Below are positions 34,914-43,569 of a stretch of DNA of 64,000 bases, in pieces. Every line of letters starts with the position of its first letter. Position 1 is the first letter of the stretch. The notes below the pieces were generated by a model that did no database searches, was not told the origin of the DNA, and saw only the letters and a list, made by a program, of their open reading frames with translations. The DNA is from Mesorhizobium sp. NBSH29 (GTDB lineage Bacteria; Pseudomonadota; Alphaproteobacteria; Rhizobiales; Rhizobiaceae). Location of the stretch: the NCBI RefSeq assembly GCF_015500055.1, contig NZ_CP045492.1, forward strand, positions 1,870,501 to 1,934,500, read 5' to 3'. The translations under genes were made by a program, and so were the position numbers.

Positions 34914-35891
34914 ATGATGCATTTTTCGAGACTGGCGGGAGCTGCCTTGACGGCGGCCACGCTCATGATGACAGCCGCAAGCGCCCAGACGGTGCTTCGT
35001 TCATCCGACACACATCCGGATGGATATCCGACTGTCGAGGCGGTGAAATATTTCGGTGAACTGGTAAAACAGAAAACCGACAACCGCTATTCGGTCGAAG
35101 TGTTCCACTCCGCCCAGCTCGGCCAGGAGGCCGATACGGTTGAGCAGGTGCGGTCGGGTGTTATCGATATCAACCGCACGTCGCTGGGACCCTGGAACGG
35201 CCTGATCCCGGAAACGACGATCCCTTCTCTGCCCTACATTTTCCGCTCGTCCGACCATGCCCGCAAGGTCATGAACGGCCCAATCGGTGATGAAATTTTG
35301 GCCTCCTTCGAGCCCTTCGGCGTTGTGGGTCTCGCCTTTTATGACGGTGGTTCACGCTCCTTCTACAACACAAAGAAGCCGATCGAATCCGCCGACGACC
35401 TGAAAGGCATGAAGTTTCGCGTCATGCAGTCAGACATTTTCGTCGACATGGTCGGCGCGTTGGGCGCGGCAGCAACGCCAATGCCTTATGGCGAGGTCTA
35501 CTCGGGTCTGGAAACCGGCGTTATCGACGGCGCTGAAAACAATTTCCCAAGCTACGACACTGCCAAGCACGCAGAGGTGGCAAAGTTCTACTCCCTCGAC
35601 GAACATCTGATCGTGCCTGAAGTGCTGGTCATGTCCAAGGCAAGTTGGGAAAAGCTCACACCGGAAGACCAGACGGCCGTAAAGGCTGCTGCGAAGGAAA
35701 GCGTCGCCAAGCAGTGGGAACTGTGGGATGCGCAGGTGCAAAAGTCTCGGGCTGCCGTGGAAGCCAGTGGCAGCAAGATCACCTCACCGGACAAGCAGCC
35801 CTTCATCGATGCCATGAAGCCGGTCTATGAGAAGTGGGTCACCGATCCCAAGCTGAAAGACCTCGTCGCCCGTATCCAGGCGACCGAATAG
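34914..35891 (+). CDS. TRAP transporter solute-binding protein (DctP type)
   Basis: A 325-residue periplasmic DctP-family protein. The signal peptide (LAGAALTAATLMMTAASA) is cleaved before QTVLRSSDTHPDG. The conserved ligand arginine region is KGMKFRVMQSDIFVDMVGALG, followed by PMPYGEVYSGLETGVIDGAEN. TRAP binding proteins of this kind take up carboxylates; here D-glucuronate, galacturonate or fuconate fits the locus. ATG 34914 follows CGGGAGGAAAACC; an ATG at 34893 lacks a ribosome-binding site. A strong hairpin separates it from the membrane subunit genes. Confidence 0.93.
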   Translation: MMHFSRLAGAALTAATLMMTAASAQTVLRSSDTHPDGYPTVEAVKYFGELVKQKTDNRYSVEVFHSAQLGQEADTVEQVRSGVIDINRTSLGPWNGLIPETTIPSLPYIFRSSDHARKVMNGPIGDEILASFEPFGVVGLAFYDGGSRSFYNTKKPIESADDLKGMKFRVMQSDIFVDMVGALGAAATPMPYGEVYSGLETGVIDGAENNFPSYDTAKHAEVAKFYSLDEHLIVPEVLVMSKASWEKLTPEDQTAVKAAAKESVAKQWELWDAQVQKSRAAVEASGSKITSPDKQPFIDAMKPVYEKWVTDPKLKDLVARIQATE

Positions 35892-35899
35892 TCCAGTTC

Positions 35900-35923
35900 G
35901 GGGAGGGGCGTTCGCCTCTCCCC
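35900..35923 (+). other. Intercistronic hairpin between TRAP binding protein and permease genes
   Basis: GGGGAGGGGCG (35900-35910) pairs with CGCCTCTCCCC (35913-35923) with a single G-T wobble and a TT loop. It starts 8 bp after the binding-protein stop and 28 bp before the DctQ start. There is no U-run, so it is more likely an mRNA 3'-end stabiliser or attenuator that raises the binding protein over the membrane subunits. Confidence 0.6.
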
Positions 35924-35951
35924 GGCTTCGGTCACAGCTGGGAGAACAAAC

Positions 35952-36539
35952 ATGTCAACGCACGAACGCGCACCGATCGCGCCAAGCTCTGCGGAACGTC
36001 CACTGCTGGCACGGCTGGCAGCGATCCTGTCGCGCGCCAGCACGATGGCGCTCTACCTCGCTGCGTTCGCACTTGTCGCGATGACCGCAATTGTCGCCTG
36101 GCAGGTCTTTTGTCGCTACGTTTTGAACTGGTCCAACAGCTGGACGGAAATCTCGGCTGTGCTTTTGATGAGCTGGTTCATTTTTCTGGGCGCTGCAGTC
36201 GGTGTTCGCGAGAATTATCACCTCGGCTTTGACGTGCTTCTCTATGTGCTGCCCGACGGCAGCAAGAAATGGTTGCGCACCCTTTCCGATGTGCTCGTCA
36301 GCGCCTTCTCACTCGGCATGATCATTTACGGCCTGCAGCTCGTCGAGCTCGGCTGGCGCGCCCGAATGCCGGCGCTGGGCATCCCCGAAGGGGTCAAGTA
36401 CCTGCCGCTGGTCGCAGGCGGGCTTTTGATCCTGTTGTTCAGCATCGAGCGCGTTGTTTCACGCTTTGCTGGTCTGAATGTCGACAAGGATTTGCATGAC
36501 GCCGAGGTGACCAGCCTCGACCCGGTCAAGGAACTTTGA
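35952..36539 (+). CDS. TRAP transporter small permease (DctQ type)
   Basis: A 195-residue DctQ-like protein with four predicted membrane helices, at about residues 33-55 (LYLAAFALVAMTAIVAWQVF), 70-90, 115-135 and 150-170. CRYVLNWSNSWTEISAVLLM and LGAAVGVRENYHLGFDVL are typical of the family. It forms the small membrane subunit with the DctM-like protein, whose gene starts 3 bp after this stop. GGGAG lies a few bases upstream of ATG 35952. Confidence 0.92.
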   Translation: MSTHERAPIAPSSAERPLLARLAAILSRASTMALYLAAFALVAMTAIVAWQVFCRYVLNWSNSWTEISAVLLMSWFIFLGAAVGVRENYHLGFDVLLYVLPDGSKKWLRTLSDVLVSAFSLGMIIYGLQLVELGWRARMPALGIPEGVKYLPLVAGGLLILLFSIERVVSRFAGLNVDKDLHDAEVTSLDPVKEL

Positions 36540-36542
36540 TCA

Positions 36543-37823
36543 ATGGCTCTCTGGATTCTCTTCGGTACATTTGCGGTCTTGATGCTGACTGGTACCCCTA
36601 TCGCATTTTGTCTGGGTATCGCCAGTTTTGCGACCATCCTGTACATGGGCCTGCCGCCGCTCGTCATCTTCCAGCAGATGAATTCGGGCATGAGCGTCTT
36701 CACCCTGCTGGCCATACCCTTCTTCATCTACGCCGGTGACTTGATGGTGCGCGGCGGTATCGCTCAGCGCATCGTCAATTTTGCCGGGTCAATCGTCGGC
36801 CATCTGCGCGGCGGGCTGGGGCAGGTCAACATTGCCGCCTCGACGCTGTTCGGCGGCATTTCAGGTTCGGCGGTGGCCGAGGCAGCCGCCGTCGGTGGGC
36901 TCATGATCCCGCAGATGAAAGCCCGCGGCTATGGCGTCGACTATGCCGTCAACGTCACGTCGATGGCAGCGCTGATTGCGCTACTCCTTCCGCCGTCGCA
37001 CAACATGATCATCTATTCGATTTCAGCCGGTGGCAAAATCTCCATCGCCGACCTCTTCACCGCCGGTATCATGCCCGGGCTTTTGCTTGCTGCAGCCTTG
37101 ATGCTGACCGCTTATTTCGTGGCGCGCAGCCGTGGCTATCCGACCGAAAAGTTTCCAGGCATGGCCGTGGTCGGGCGGCTGGGCGCTGTCGCCATTCCAG
37201 GGCTGCTGCTGATTGGCATTATCTTCGGCGGTGTCCGCTCAGGCATCTTCACGGCAACCGAAAGTTCATGCATTGCCGTTCTCTATGCCATCCTCGTCAC
37301 CATTTTCATCTACCGCTCGCTGTCCTGGCAGGGTTTCGTTGAAGCGACGATGGGCGCGGTCAGAACCACATCCATGGTTCTCCTGATCATCGGCACGGCA
37401 GCCTCCTTCAGTTGGCTCATGGCCTATCTCAAAGTGCCCGCCGCGATGATCGACTGGATGAACTCCGTCTCACGCGATCCTCTCACCATCCTGTTGCTGC
37501 TCAATCTGCTGTTGCTTCTGCTCGGCACGTTCATGGACATGGGCCCGACCATCATCATCACCACGCCGATTTTCCTGCCAGTGGCCCAGGCTTATGGCAT
37601 CGACCCTGTTCATTTTGGCGTGATCCTGATCCTGAATCTCGGTATAGGCCTGAACACACCGCCGGTGGGCGCTGTGCAATTTGTCGCTTGCGCAGTGGGC
37701 AAAATTACTGTGTGGGAGGCCATGCGCTCGATCTGGCCGTTCTACAGCGCCGGCATCATCGTGCTCGGGCTGGTCACGTATATCCCGGCCATCTCCTTAT
37801 GGCTGCCGAGCGTCTTTAAATAG
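36543..37823 (+). CDS. TRAP transporter large permease (DctM type)
   Basis: A 426-residue DctM-like protein with about 12 hydrophobic segments, the sodium-coupled translocating subunit. Signature regions include FTLLAIPFFIYAGDLMVRGG, STLFGGISGSAVAEAAAVGG, LLLLNLLLLLLGTFMDMGPT and NLGIGLNTPPVGAVQF. The gene is 9 bp before a FadR-type regulator and belongs to the uxaC-dctP-dctQ-dctM-gntR-kduI-kduD-kdgF run. Uronate uptake is inferred from that context. Confidence 0.94.
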   Translation: MALWILFGTFAVLMLTGTPIAFCLGIASFATILYMGLPPLVIFQQMNSGMSVFTLLAIPFFIYAGDLMVRGGIAQRIVNFAGSIVGHLRGGLGQVNIAASTLFGGISGSAVAEAAAVGGLMIPQMKARGYGVDYAVNVTSMAALIALLLPPSHNMIIYSISAGGKISIADLFTAGIMPGLLLAAALMLTAYFVARSRGYPTEKFPGMAVVGRLGAVAIPGLLLIGIIFGGVRSGIFTATESSCIAVLYAILVTIFIYRSLSWQGFVEATMGAVRTTSMVLLIIGTAASFSWLMAYLKVPAAMIDWMNSVSRDPLTILLLLNLLLLLLGTFMDMGPTIIITTPIFLPVAQAYGIDPVHFGVILILNLGIGLNTPPVGAVQFVACAVGKITVWEAMRSIWPFYSAGIIVLGLVTYIPAISLWLPSVFK

Positions 37824-37832
37824 GAGTGGGGT

Positions 37833-38594
37833 ATGGACGACATTGTCACCGATCTCAGGCTGGAACGCCGTCCAAAACTGTCCGAGCGCGTCGTTCAGGC
37901 GCTAAGGGAACAGATCTTGAGCGGCGAAATCCTCGCCGGCCAGAAGCTTCCGACTGAAAGCCAACTCACCGCAACCTTCGCAGTCAGCCGCACGGTCATC
38001 CGCGAAGCAATGGCGTCCCTCGCGGCCGACGGCCTGGTCGAGGCCCGGCAGGGTGCCGGCGTTTTCGTCATGGAGCATGCGTCGCTTGCTTTCGGAACAA
38101 TCAGTCTCGACATCGGTAAGAAGATCTCTCAGGCCCTTAATGTTCTTGAAGTCCGCATGGGCATAGAGATTGAGAGCGCGGGGCTGGCAGCTCAGCGTCG
38201 CAACAACGCGCAGGAAGCAGCGATCCAGGAGGCCTTTTTCGAATTTGAACGGCTGCTGGCATTGGGGCAGGCGACCGGTAGAACTGACTTCGCCTTCCAC
38301 CGGGCGATCGCCGTTGCCACCAACAATCCATTCTATGTGGAAGTTCTCGACGCCCTCGGCGCGCGCACTATCCCCTGTGATGTCACGACGCCCTGGGGCA
38401 CCGAAAGCGTATTGACGCGCGATTACCAGAGCGGTCTGCAGCGTGAACACCACGCCATCCTGCTCGCCATCTCGGCAGGCGATCCGGAACGCTCCCGCGA
38501 TGCGATGCGCGCGCACCTCTCCGAAAGCCAGCAACGCTACCGCGTCCGTATGAACGGCCAGCAGGCCGAATACAGCGCTAAAGCTTTGAGCTGA
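37833..38594 (+). CDS. FadR-subfamily GntR regulator of the hexuronate locus
   Basis: A 253-residue GntR regulator. The winged helix is LSERVVQALREQILSGEILA ... TESQLTATFAVSRTVIREAM ... EARQGAGVFV; the C-terminal FCD ligand domain (about 90-230) has EVRMGIEIESAGLAAQRR, DFAFHRAIAVATNNPFY and EHHAILLAISAGDPERSRDAMRAHL, with likely metal-binding histidines. FCD regulators of this type (UxuR/ExuR/KdgR-like) sense sugar acids. The most likely operator is CATTTGTCGGACAAATG at 25553-25569; the uxaC upstream region is a second candidate. Confidence 0.9.
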   Translation: MDDIVTDLRLERRPKLSERVVQALREQILSGEILAGQKLPTESQLTATFAVSRTVIREAMASLAADGLVEARQGAGVFVMEHASLAFGTISLDIGKKISQALNVLEVRMGIEIESAGLAAQRRNNAQEAAIQEAFFEFERLLALGQATGRTDFAFHRAIAVATNNPFYVEVLDALGARTIPCDVTTPWGTESVLTRDYQSGLQREHHAILLAISAGDPERSRDAMRAHLSESQQRYRVRMNGQQAEYSAKALS

Positions 38595-38623
38595 ATTCTC
38601 TACGCCTCAGTGGAAAGACCGAA

Positions 38624-39475
38624 ATGAAAACAAGCCACATCGATTACACCTGTCGCTATGCCATCGACCCGGCCACCGCCGCGACGATGGGGACAGATGA
38701 ACTCCGCCACAATTTTCACATCGCTGGCTTGTTCGAGCCGGGGCGCATCACTTTGACCTATACGCATTATGACCGCATGATCGTCGGCGGAGCGATGCCT
38801 GTGGATGCCCCGCTTGTCCTTGAGGCGATAAAGCCCACCGGCACCAAAAACTTTCTCGATAGACGCGAACTTATCGCGGTCAATATCGGCGGTGCGGGGG
38901 CTGTCACGGTCGATGGCCAGACCCATCAGATCGGCAACCGCGACATGATCTATATCGGCATGGGAGCCGAAGCTGTCAGCTTCGCTTCAACCTCGCATTC
39001 GACACCTGCAAAGTTCTATCTCCTGAGCGCGCCTGCACACCACGCTTATCCAACCAAGCGCATCGCTATCGCGGATGCCAAGCGCATCGATCTCGGTAGC
39101 CAGCAGACGTCAAACGAGCGTTCCATTTTCCAGTTCATCCATTCTGAAGGCGTAAAGACCTGCCAGCTCGTCGTCGGCATGACGCAGCTCGCGGCGGGAT
39201 CGGTCTGGAACACCATGCCCTGCCACGTCCACGACCGCCGCATGGAGGCCTATCTCTACTTTGATTTGGCCGAGCAGGCGCGCGTTTTCCACTTCATGGG
39301 AGAACCAGATGAAACCCGCCACGTCGTGATGAAGAGTGAGGAAGCGGTGCTCTCGCCGGGCTGGTCGATCCACTCCGGGGCTGGAACCTCCAACTATGCG
39401 TTCATCTGGGCGATGGCGGGCGATAATGTCGATTACACCGATGTTGATGCGGTCGCGATCGAGGATCTGCGATGA
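38624..39475 (+). CDS. kduI: 5-dehydro-4-deoxy-D-glucuronate isomerase KduI
   Basis: A 283-residue KduI protein (E. coli: 278). The metal-binding motif is NTMPCHVHDRRMEAYLYFDL (His-x-His-x4-Glu) with a later histidine in SPGWSIHSGAGTSNYAFIW. It converts 4-deoxy-L-threo-5-hexosulose uronate to 3-deoxy-D-glycero-2,5-hexodiulosonate, which KduD reduces to 2-keto-3-deoxygluconate. The stop overlaps the kduD ATG (ATGA). Such genes serve pectin, alginate or unsaturated-uronate breakdown, and KduI can also have activity on free uronates. Confidence 0.95.
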   Translation: MKTSHIDYTCRYAIDPATAATMGTDELRHNFHIAGLFEPGRITLTYTHYDRMIVGGAMPVDAPLVLEAIKPTGTKNFLDRRELIAVNIGGAGAVTVDGQTHQIGNRDMIYIGMGAEAVSFASTSHSTPAKFYLLSAPAHHAYPTKRIAIADAKRIDLGSQQTSNERSIFQFIHSEGVKTCQLVVGMTQLAAGSVWNTMPCHVHDRRMEAYLYFDLAEQARVFHFMGEPDETRHVVMKSEEAVLSPGWSIHSGAGTSNYAFIWAMAGDNVDYTDVDAVAIEDLR

Positions 39476-40236
39476 GCGATCTTTCCGCCTTTAGCCTCGC
39501 GGGCAAGCGCATTCTGGTAACCGGCGCCAATACGGGTATTGGCCAGGGCATTTCGGTATCGGTCGCATCCGCTGGCGGTCATGTCATCGGTGTCGGGCGA
39601 TCATCAATGGAAGACACCGCTGCGATGATTTCTGCGGCAGGCGGAAAATTCTCGGCCGTCCCGTGCGATCTCGCCGACCACAAGGCGGCGAAATCCATGC
39701 TGGATGACGTGTGGGCTGAGGCCCCGGTGGATGGTCTGGTCAACAATGCGGGCATCATCCGACGCGCCGATTCCATCGATCTCAGCGAAGCAGACTGGGA
39801 CGACGTCATGGACGTCAACCTGAAGTCGCTCTTCTTTCTGTCTCAGGCGTTCGGCAACAATGTCTTCGGCACTCCGGGCCGGCACGGCAAGATCGTCAAC
39901 ATTGCATCCATGCTGAGCTTTCAGGGCGGCATCCGGGTCGCGTCATATACCGCGTCGAAGCATGGCGTTTTGGGGCTGACGCGGTTGCTGGCCTGCGAAT
40001 GGGCCGAAAAAGGCATCAACGTCAATGCCGTCGCCCCGGGCTACATCAACACCAACAACACCGAGGCATTGCGCGCCGACCCCGACCGCAGTGCGGCCAT
40101 CCTGGCGCGCATCCCCGCTGGGCGTTGGGGCGAACCGGACGATATAGGCAACGCAGTGGCGTTTCTGCTGGCTCCCGCGTCCGATTATATGCACGGCGCA
40201 ACCATTCCAGTCGATGGCGGCTGGTTGGCGCGCTGA
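39472..40236 (+). CDS. kduD: 2-dehydro-3-deoxy-D-gluconate 5-dehydrogenase KduD
   Basis: A 254-residue short-chain dehydrogenase. RILVTGANTGIGQGISVSVA is the NAD(P) motif, LVNNAGIIRR the NNAG motif, and ASYTASKHGVLGLTR the catalytic YxxxK. The C-terminus PAGRWGEPDDIGNAVAFLLAP is usual for KduD. It reversibly reduces the KduI product to 2-keto-3-deoxy-D-gluconate. A KduD-like enzyme could alternatively act on 2-keto-3-deoxy-L-fuconate, relevant given the fucose-like genes in the locus. It is translationally coupled to kduI. Confidence 0.94.
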   Translation: MSDLSAFSLAGKRILVTGANTGIGQGISVSVASAGGHVIGVGRSSMEDTAAMISAAGGKFSAVPCDLADHKAAKSMLDDVWAEAPVDGLVNNAGIIRRADSIDLSEADWDDVMDVNLKSLFFLSQAFGNNVFGTPGRHGKIVNIASMLSFQGGIRVASYTASKHGVLGLTRLLACEWAEKGINVNAVAPGYINTNNTEALRADPDRSAAILARIPAGRWGEPDDIGNAVAFLLAPASDYMHGATIPVDGGWLAR

Positions 40237-40250
40237 AGGGGGGACCAGAC

Positions 40251-40586
40251 ATGAACCAGAAAATCTTTGCCACCAGCAGCGAGGGCGCATGGACATCCAC
40301 TCCTGACGGCAACCGCCACCGCGTGGTGTTGCATACCGATGCGTTGATGATGGTTGAATTCGCCTTTGAAAAGGGCGGTGTGGGCGACCTGCATGCGCAC
40401 CCGCATGTCCAGTCAAGCTACGTCGCCGAGGGCCGCTTCGAAGTGACCGTTGACGGCCACACACAAATTCTGGCCGCCGGTGACGCCTTCATTGTGCCGT
40501 CCAACCTCGTGCATGGCGTCAGAGCGCTGGCGGCTGGTCGGTTAGTGGATACGTTCACCCCGCACCGGGCAGATTTCTTGATCTGA
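40251..40586 (+). CDS. kdgF: KdgF-like cupin, probable unsaturated-uronate linearising protein
   Basis: A 111-residue single-domain cupin. Metal ligands appear as GVGDLHAHPHVQSSYVAEGR (His-x-His with following residues) and a second motif GDAFIVPSNLVHGVRAL. Size, motif and the position directly after kduI-kduD match KdgF, which opens 4,5-unsaturated uronates to the linear ketouronate used by KduI. ATG 40251 follows AAGGGGGGACCAGAC. It ends 11 bp from the convergent SulP gene. General cupins are hard to assign, so the symbol rests largely on context. Confidence 0.78.
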   Translation: MNQKIFATSSEGAWTSTPDGNRHRVVLHTDALMMVEFAFEKGGVGDLHAHPHVQSSYVAEGRFEVTVDGHTQILAAGDAFIVPSNLVHGVRALAAGRLVDTFTPHRADFLI

Positions 40587-40597
40587 AAATCAGCCGC

Positions 40598-42325
40598 TTA
40601 TCCCAGCTCCGTATTTGACCGGGTCAGATGGCATATGGCTTCATATTGGCTGAGAAATACCTGCCCGGTAAGGTTGTCCAGAAAGCGGCTGCGCTTCACA
40701 CGGTCCAAAACTGGTCCTTTGACCTCCGACAGGTGCAGCGCAATGCTGGCGTCCTTCAGCCGCTTGTTGATCTCTTCCAGACTGTCGAGTGCGGACGCAT
40801 CGATCATATTCACTGCCGAGCACATCAGTACAACGTGCTGGATCTGGGGTCTCTCGGCCACCAGCGTCCCGATTCTGTCTTCCAGATAGCGGCTGTTTGC
40901 AAAATAAAGGCTTTCATCGACCCGGATCGAGAGAATATTGGGTGAGGTCTCGACCTGGTGACGATCAATATTCCGGAAATGCTCTGTGCCCGGCACTTGG
41001 CCAACAACGGCCATATGCGGGCGCGACGTGCGGTAAAGATGAAGCAGCAGGGACAGCACGACGCCCATGACGACACCGATCTCCACGCCGAGAAACAGCG
41101 TACCCAGGATGGTAGCGGCCATGGTCGAAAAATCGACTTTCGAATAAGTCCAGACGCTCCGGATGACCGCGAAGTTCACCAGTGACAGCACGGCGACAAT
41201 GATCGTTGCAGCAAGCGTGGCCTGTGGCAGGTTTGCCAGAAGCGGCGTCAAAAACAGGGCGGCAAGTGCAATGCCGATGGCGGTGTAAATGCCGGCGGCG
41301 GGTGTTTCGGCCCCGGCGTCGAAATTGACCACCGAGCGGGCAAAGCCGCCGGTCACCGGGTAACCCGAAGAAATGGCCGAGGCCAGGTTGGCAGCGCCGA
41401 TGCCGATCAGTTCCTGATCAAGCACGATACGCTGGCGCCGCTTGGCGGCAAGCGTCTGCGCAATCGACACAGACTCCACAAAGCCGATCAGCGAGATTAG
41501 CAAGGCGGGAACGGCCAGCGCCCGGATGAGTTCGAGATCAAAAACCGGCAGGGCAGGGATCGGCAGGCCCTGTGGAATAACCCCCACGAGTACCACGCCT
41601 TGCGCGCCGAGATCGAACGCGCTCACCGCAAGGATCGTCGCGGCCACCGCAACGACAGGCCCGGCCTTGGTTGCGATGTCGGCCGTGCGTGGCTTGAGAC
41701 CGATTGCGAGCAACATCGGTTTCAGACGCAGCCGCGCGAAATAGAGAAAGGCCAGGACAGACGTTCCAATGGCAAGGGTTGCGCTGTTGGTCGAGCCAAT
41801 ATTTTCCACGAGCCCGCCGATGATCTGCGGCAATGTATGGCCACCGCCGGAAACGCCGAACAGATATTTCAACTGGCCGGCGGCAATCAAAAGCCCCGAT
41901 GCCGTGATGAACCCGGAAATGACGGGGTGGCTGAGAAAGTTGGCGATAAAGCCGAGCCGGAACAGGCCCATCAGCATCAGCATTGCGCCGGAGAGGAATG
42001 CGAGCAGCATGGCTGCAGCCAGATAGGCCGGTGTGCCCTGGGTGGCGACCTCGCCAATGGCCGATGCGGTCATCAGTGAGACGACAGCCACCGGGCCGAC
42101 GGCGAGTGTGCGGCTTGTGCCAAACACCGCATAGGCGACCAGGGGCAGGATGGAGGCGTAAAGTCCGACTTCAGCCGGCAAGCCGGCCAGCATTGCATAG
42201 GCAAGCGATTGCGGGATCAACATAATGGTGACGATGATCGCCGCAACCATGTCGTTGGTCATCGTCGCACGCGAATATCGCCGCCCCCAGTCAAGGATAG
42301 GCACAGTGTCTGCCAGGCGGTTCAT
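40598..42325 (-). CDS. SulP-family inorganic anion transporter with STAS domain
   Basis: A 575-residue SulP transporter: about 10-12 membrane helices over residues 25-430 (IIVTIMLIPQSLAYAMLAGLPAEVGLYASI is the family entry region) and a C-terminal STAS domain (about 455-565) with VLMCSAVNMIDASALDSLEE. Members carry sulfate, bicarbonate or other anions. It is the last gene of the leftward sulfide operon, 24 bp after a YeeE gene, so export or uptake of sulfate or sulfite generated by persulfide oxidation is plausible. Transport direction is not readable. Confidence 0.92.
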   Translation of the reverse strand: MNRLADTVPILDWGRRYSRATMTNDMVAAIIVTIMLIPQSLAYAMLAGLPAEVGLYASILPLVAYAVFGTSRTLAVGPVAVVSLMTASAIGEVATQGTPAYLAAAMLLAFLSGAMLMLMGLFRLGFIANFLSHPVISGFITASGLLIAAGQLKYLFGVSGGGHTLPQIIGGLVENIGSTNSATLAIGTSVLAFLYFARLRLKPMLLAIGLKPRTADIATKAGPVVAVAATILAVSAFDLGAQGVVLVGVIPQGLPIPALPVFDLELIRALAVPALLISLIGFVESVSIAQTLAAKRRQRIVLDQELIGIGAANLASAISSGYPVTGGFARSVVNFDAGAETPAAGIYTAIGIALAALFLTPLLANLPQATLAATIIVAVLSLVNFAVIRSVWTYSKVDFSTMAATILGTLFLGVEIGVVMGVVLSLLLHLYRTSRPHMAVVGQVPGTEHFRNIDRHQVETSPNILSIRVDESLYFANSRYLEDRIGTLVAERPQIQHVVLMCSAVNMIDASALDSLEEINKRLKDASIALHLSEVKGPVLDRVKRSRFLDNLTGQVFLSQYEAICHLTRSNTELG

Positions 42326-42349
42326 CGGTCTGTTCTCTGGTTGCCGGGC

Positions 42350-42781
42350 TCAGGTGGGGCGGGATTGAGCGCTGCTCTCAGAAATCAGGCGTGCCGTCCA
42401 CATTCCAAGGATCATGGCTGGAACGAAGGCGAGTGTACCGGTCGCGCCCAGCCCAAATGCTGTCAATGCCGGGCCGGGGCAGAAGCCGCCGAGGCCCCAG
42501 CCAATGCCAAAGATGGCGGGACCAACAAGAATACGCGCATCAACATCCTTGCTGGTTGGCATGTGAAATCGGTTGCCGAATAGTGGCTCGCCTCTGGCCA
42601 GCACGAGCCGGTAGCCCAAAAAAGTCACCAGCACCGCTCCGCCCATTACAAAGGCAAGCGATGGGTCCCATGTGCCGAAGACATCGAGAAAGTTGAGAAC
42701 CTTGGCCGGGTCCGACATGCCGGACACAACCAATCCTGCGCCAAACAGAAGGCCGATGGCCAGATTATAGAGGAACAACAT
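42350..42781 (-). CDS. YeeE/YedE-family half-transporter, second copy (DUF6691-like)
   Basis: A 143-residue membrane protein with about four helices and YeeE/YedE features: NLAIGLLFGAGLVVSGMSDPAKVLNFLD and GIGWGLGGFCPGPALTAFGL, which has the conserved cysteine motif. YeeE-type proteins carry thiosulfate or reduced sulfur species. The pair at 42350-43213 likely builds one full transporter from two halves, as in PmpA/PmpB. It lies 3 bp after the first half and shares the BigR operon. Confidence 0.9.
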   Translation of the reverse strand: MLFLYNLAIGLLFGAGLVVSGMSDPAKVLNFLDVFGTWDPSLAFVMGGAVLVTFLGYRLVLARGEPLFGNRFHMPTSKDVDARILVGPAIFGIGWGLGGFCPGPALTAFGLGATGTLAFVPAMILGMWTARLISESSAQSRPT

Positions 42782-42784
42782 GGA

Positions 42785-43213
42785 TCAGGCTCCCAGCAGG
42801 TGACGCACAACGAAGACTGTTATGGCAGCCGTTGTCATGAATATTGCGGTGGCGATGAGCGATCGAAAAGACAGACGCGACAGGCCACACACGCCGTGGC
42901 CCGAAGTGCAGCCATTGCCAAACACAGAGCCGAAGCCGACCAACAGGCCGGCACCCAGCATCAGCGGAATATTCGATGACACGGTCTGGACCACATCAAA
43001 ACCGGTGAACGCGATCATTGCGAGGGGAGCGGCAATGAGACCCAGAACGAAGCCGAAGCGCGATAGAAACGTCTGGTCCCGATAGGGCGGCAGAAGCTTA
43101 GACGTAATGCCGGAGATCCCGGCGATGCGGCCCTCAAGCAGCATGAGAAGAACAGCCGACAGGCCGATCATCATGCCGCCGATCAGCGAGATGATGGGTG
43201 TGAACTCGGTCAT
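42785..43213 (-). CDS. YeeE/YedE-family half-transporter, first copy
   Basis: A 142-residue membrane protein with about four helices. [27 protein letters not shown] and [24 protein letters not shown] are classic YeeE motifs; the [12 protein letters not shown] block carries two conserved cysteines for sulfur-compound transfer. ATG 43213 overlaps the bigR stop (ATGA). Together with the next gene it would import or export sulfide, thiosulfate or persulfide carriers. Confidence 0.92.
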   Translation of the reverse strand: MTEFTPIISLIGGMMIGLSAVLLMLLEGRIAGISGITSKLLPPYRDQTFLSRFGFVLGLIAAPLAMIAFTGFDVVQTVSSNIPLMLGAGLLVGFGSVFGNGCTSGHGVCGLSRLSFRSLIATAIFMTTAAITVFVVRHLLGA

Positions 43214-43569
43214 GGATCAATTCCCGTTTGTGTGGGTTGCGGTACTTCGCAAAACATTGAATGCAGCATGGAGACGAACGCATTCACCCTTCCATCCTGC
43301 AGCCGGTAGAACATGTTCTTCGACACTTTGCGGCCGGTGATGAAGCCTGCCTCGCGCAGTTCGGCGATCTGCTGGGAAAGGCCCGGTTGGCGGATGCCCA
43401 GCGCGTTTTCAAGCTCGCGCACAGACAGCTCGCCTTTTACGAGCGCGCAGACAATCATCAGGCGCGACGGGTGGGCAAGCTTCTTCAGGAAGTCCGCTGC
43501 CTCACCGGCATTGTTGATCATCTCGGCCATTTCAGGTGCCAGACCGAGTTTCAGTGGGGTCAGCTCCAT
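43210..43569 (-). CDS. bigR: ArsR/SmtB-family sulfide-sensing repressor BigR
   Basis: A 119-residue ArsR-type winged-helix repressor: LKKLAHPSRLMIVCALVKGELSV then LENALGIRQPGLSQQIAELREAGFI. The two cysteines Cys41 (MIVCAL) and Cys107 (SMFCEV) match the BigR/SqrR thiol pair that forms a disulfide or polysulfide bridge in response to sulfide and releases DNA. ATG 43569 lies in a 10-bp overlap with the blh gene. Operon neighbours (Blh, DUF442, YeeE) are the BigR regulon. Its operator is probably near 44948-44985. Confidence 0.93.
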   Translation of the reverse strand: MELTPLKLGLAPEMAEMINNAGEAADFLKKLAHPSRLMIVCALVKGELSVRELENALGIRQPGLSQQIAELREAGFITGRKVSKNMFYRLQDGRVNAFVSMLHSMFCEVPQPTQTGIDP

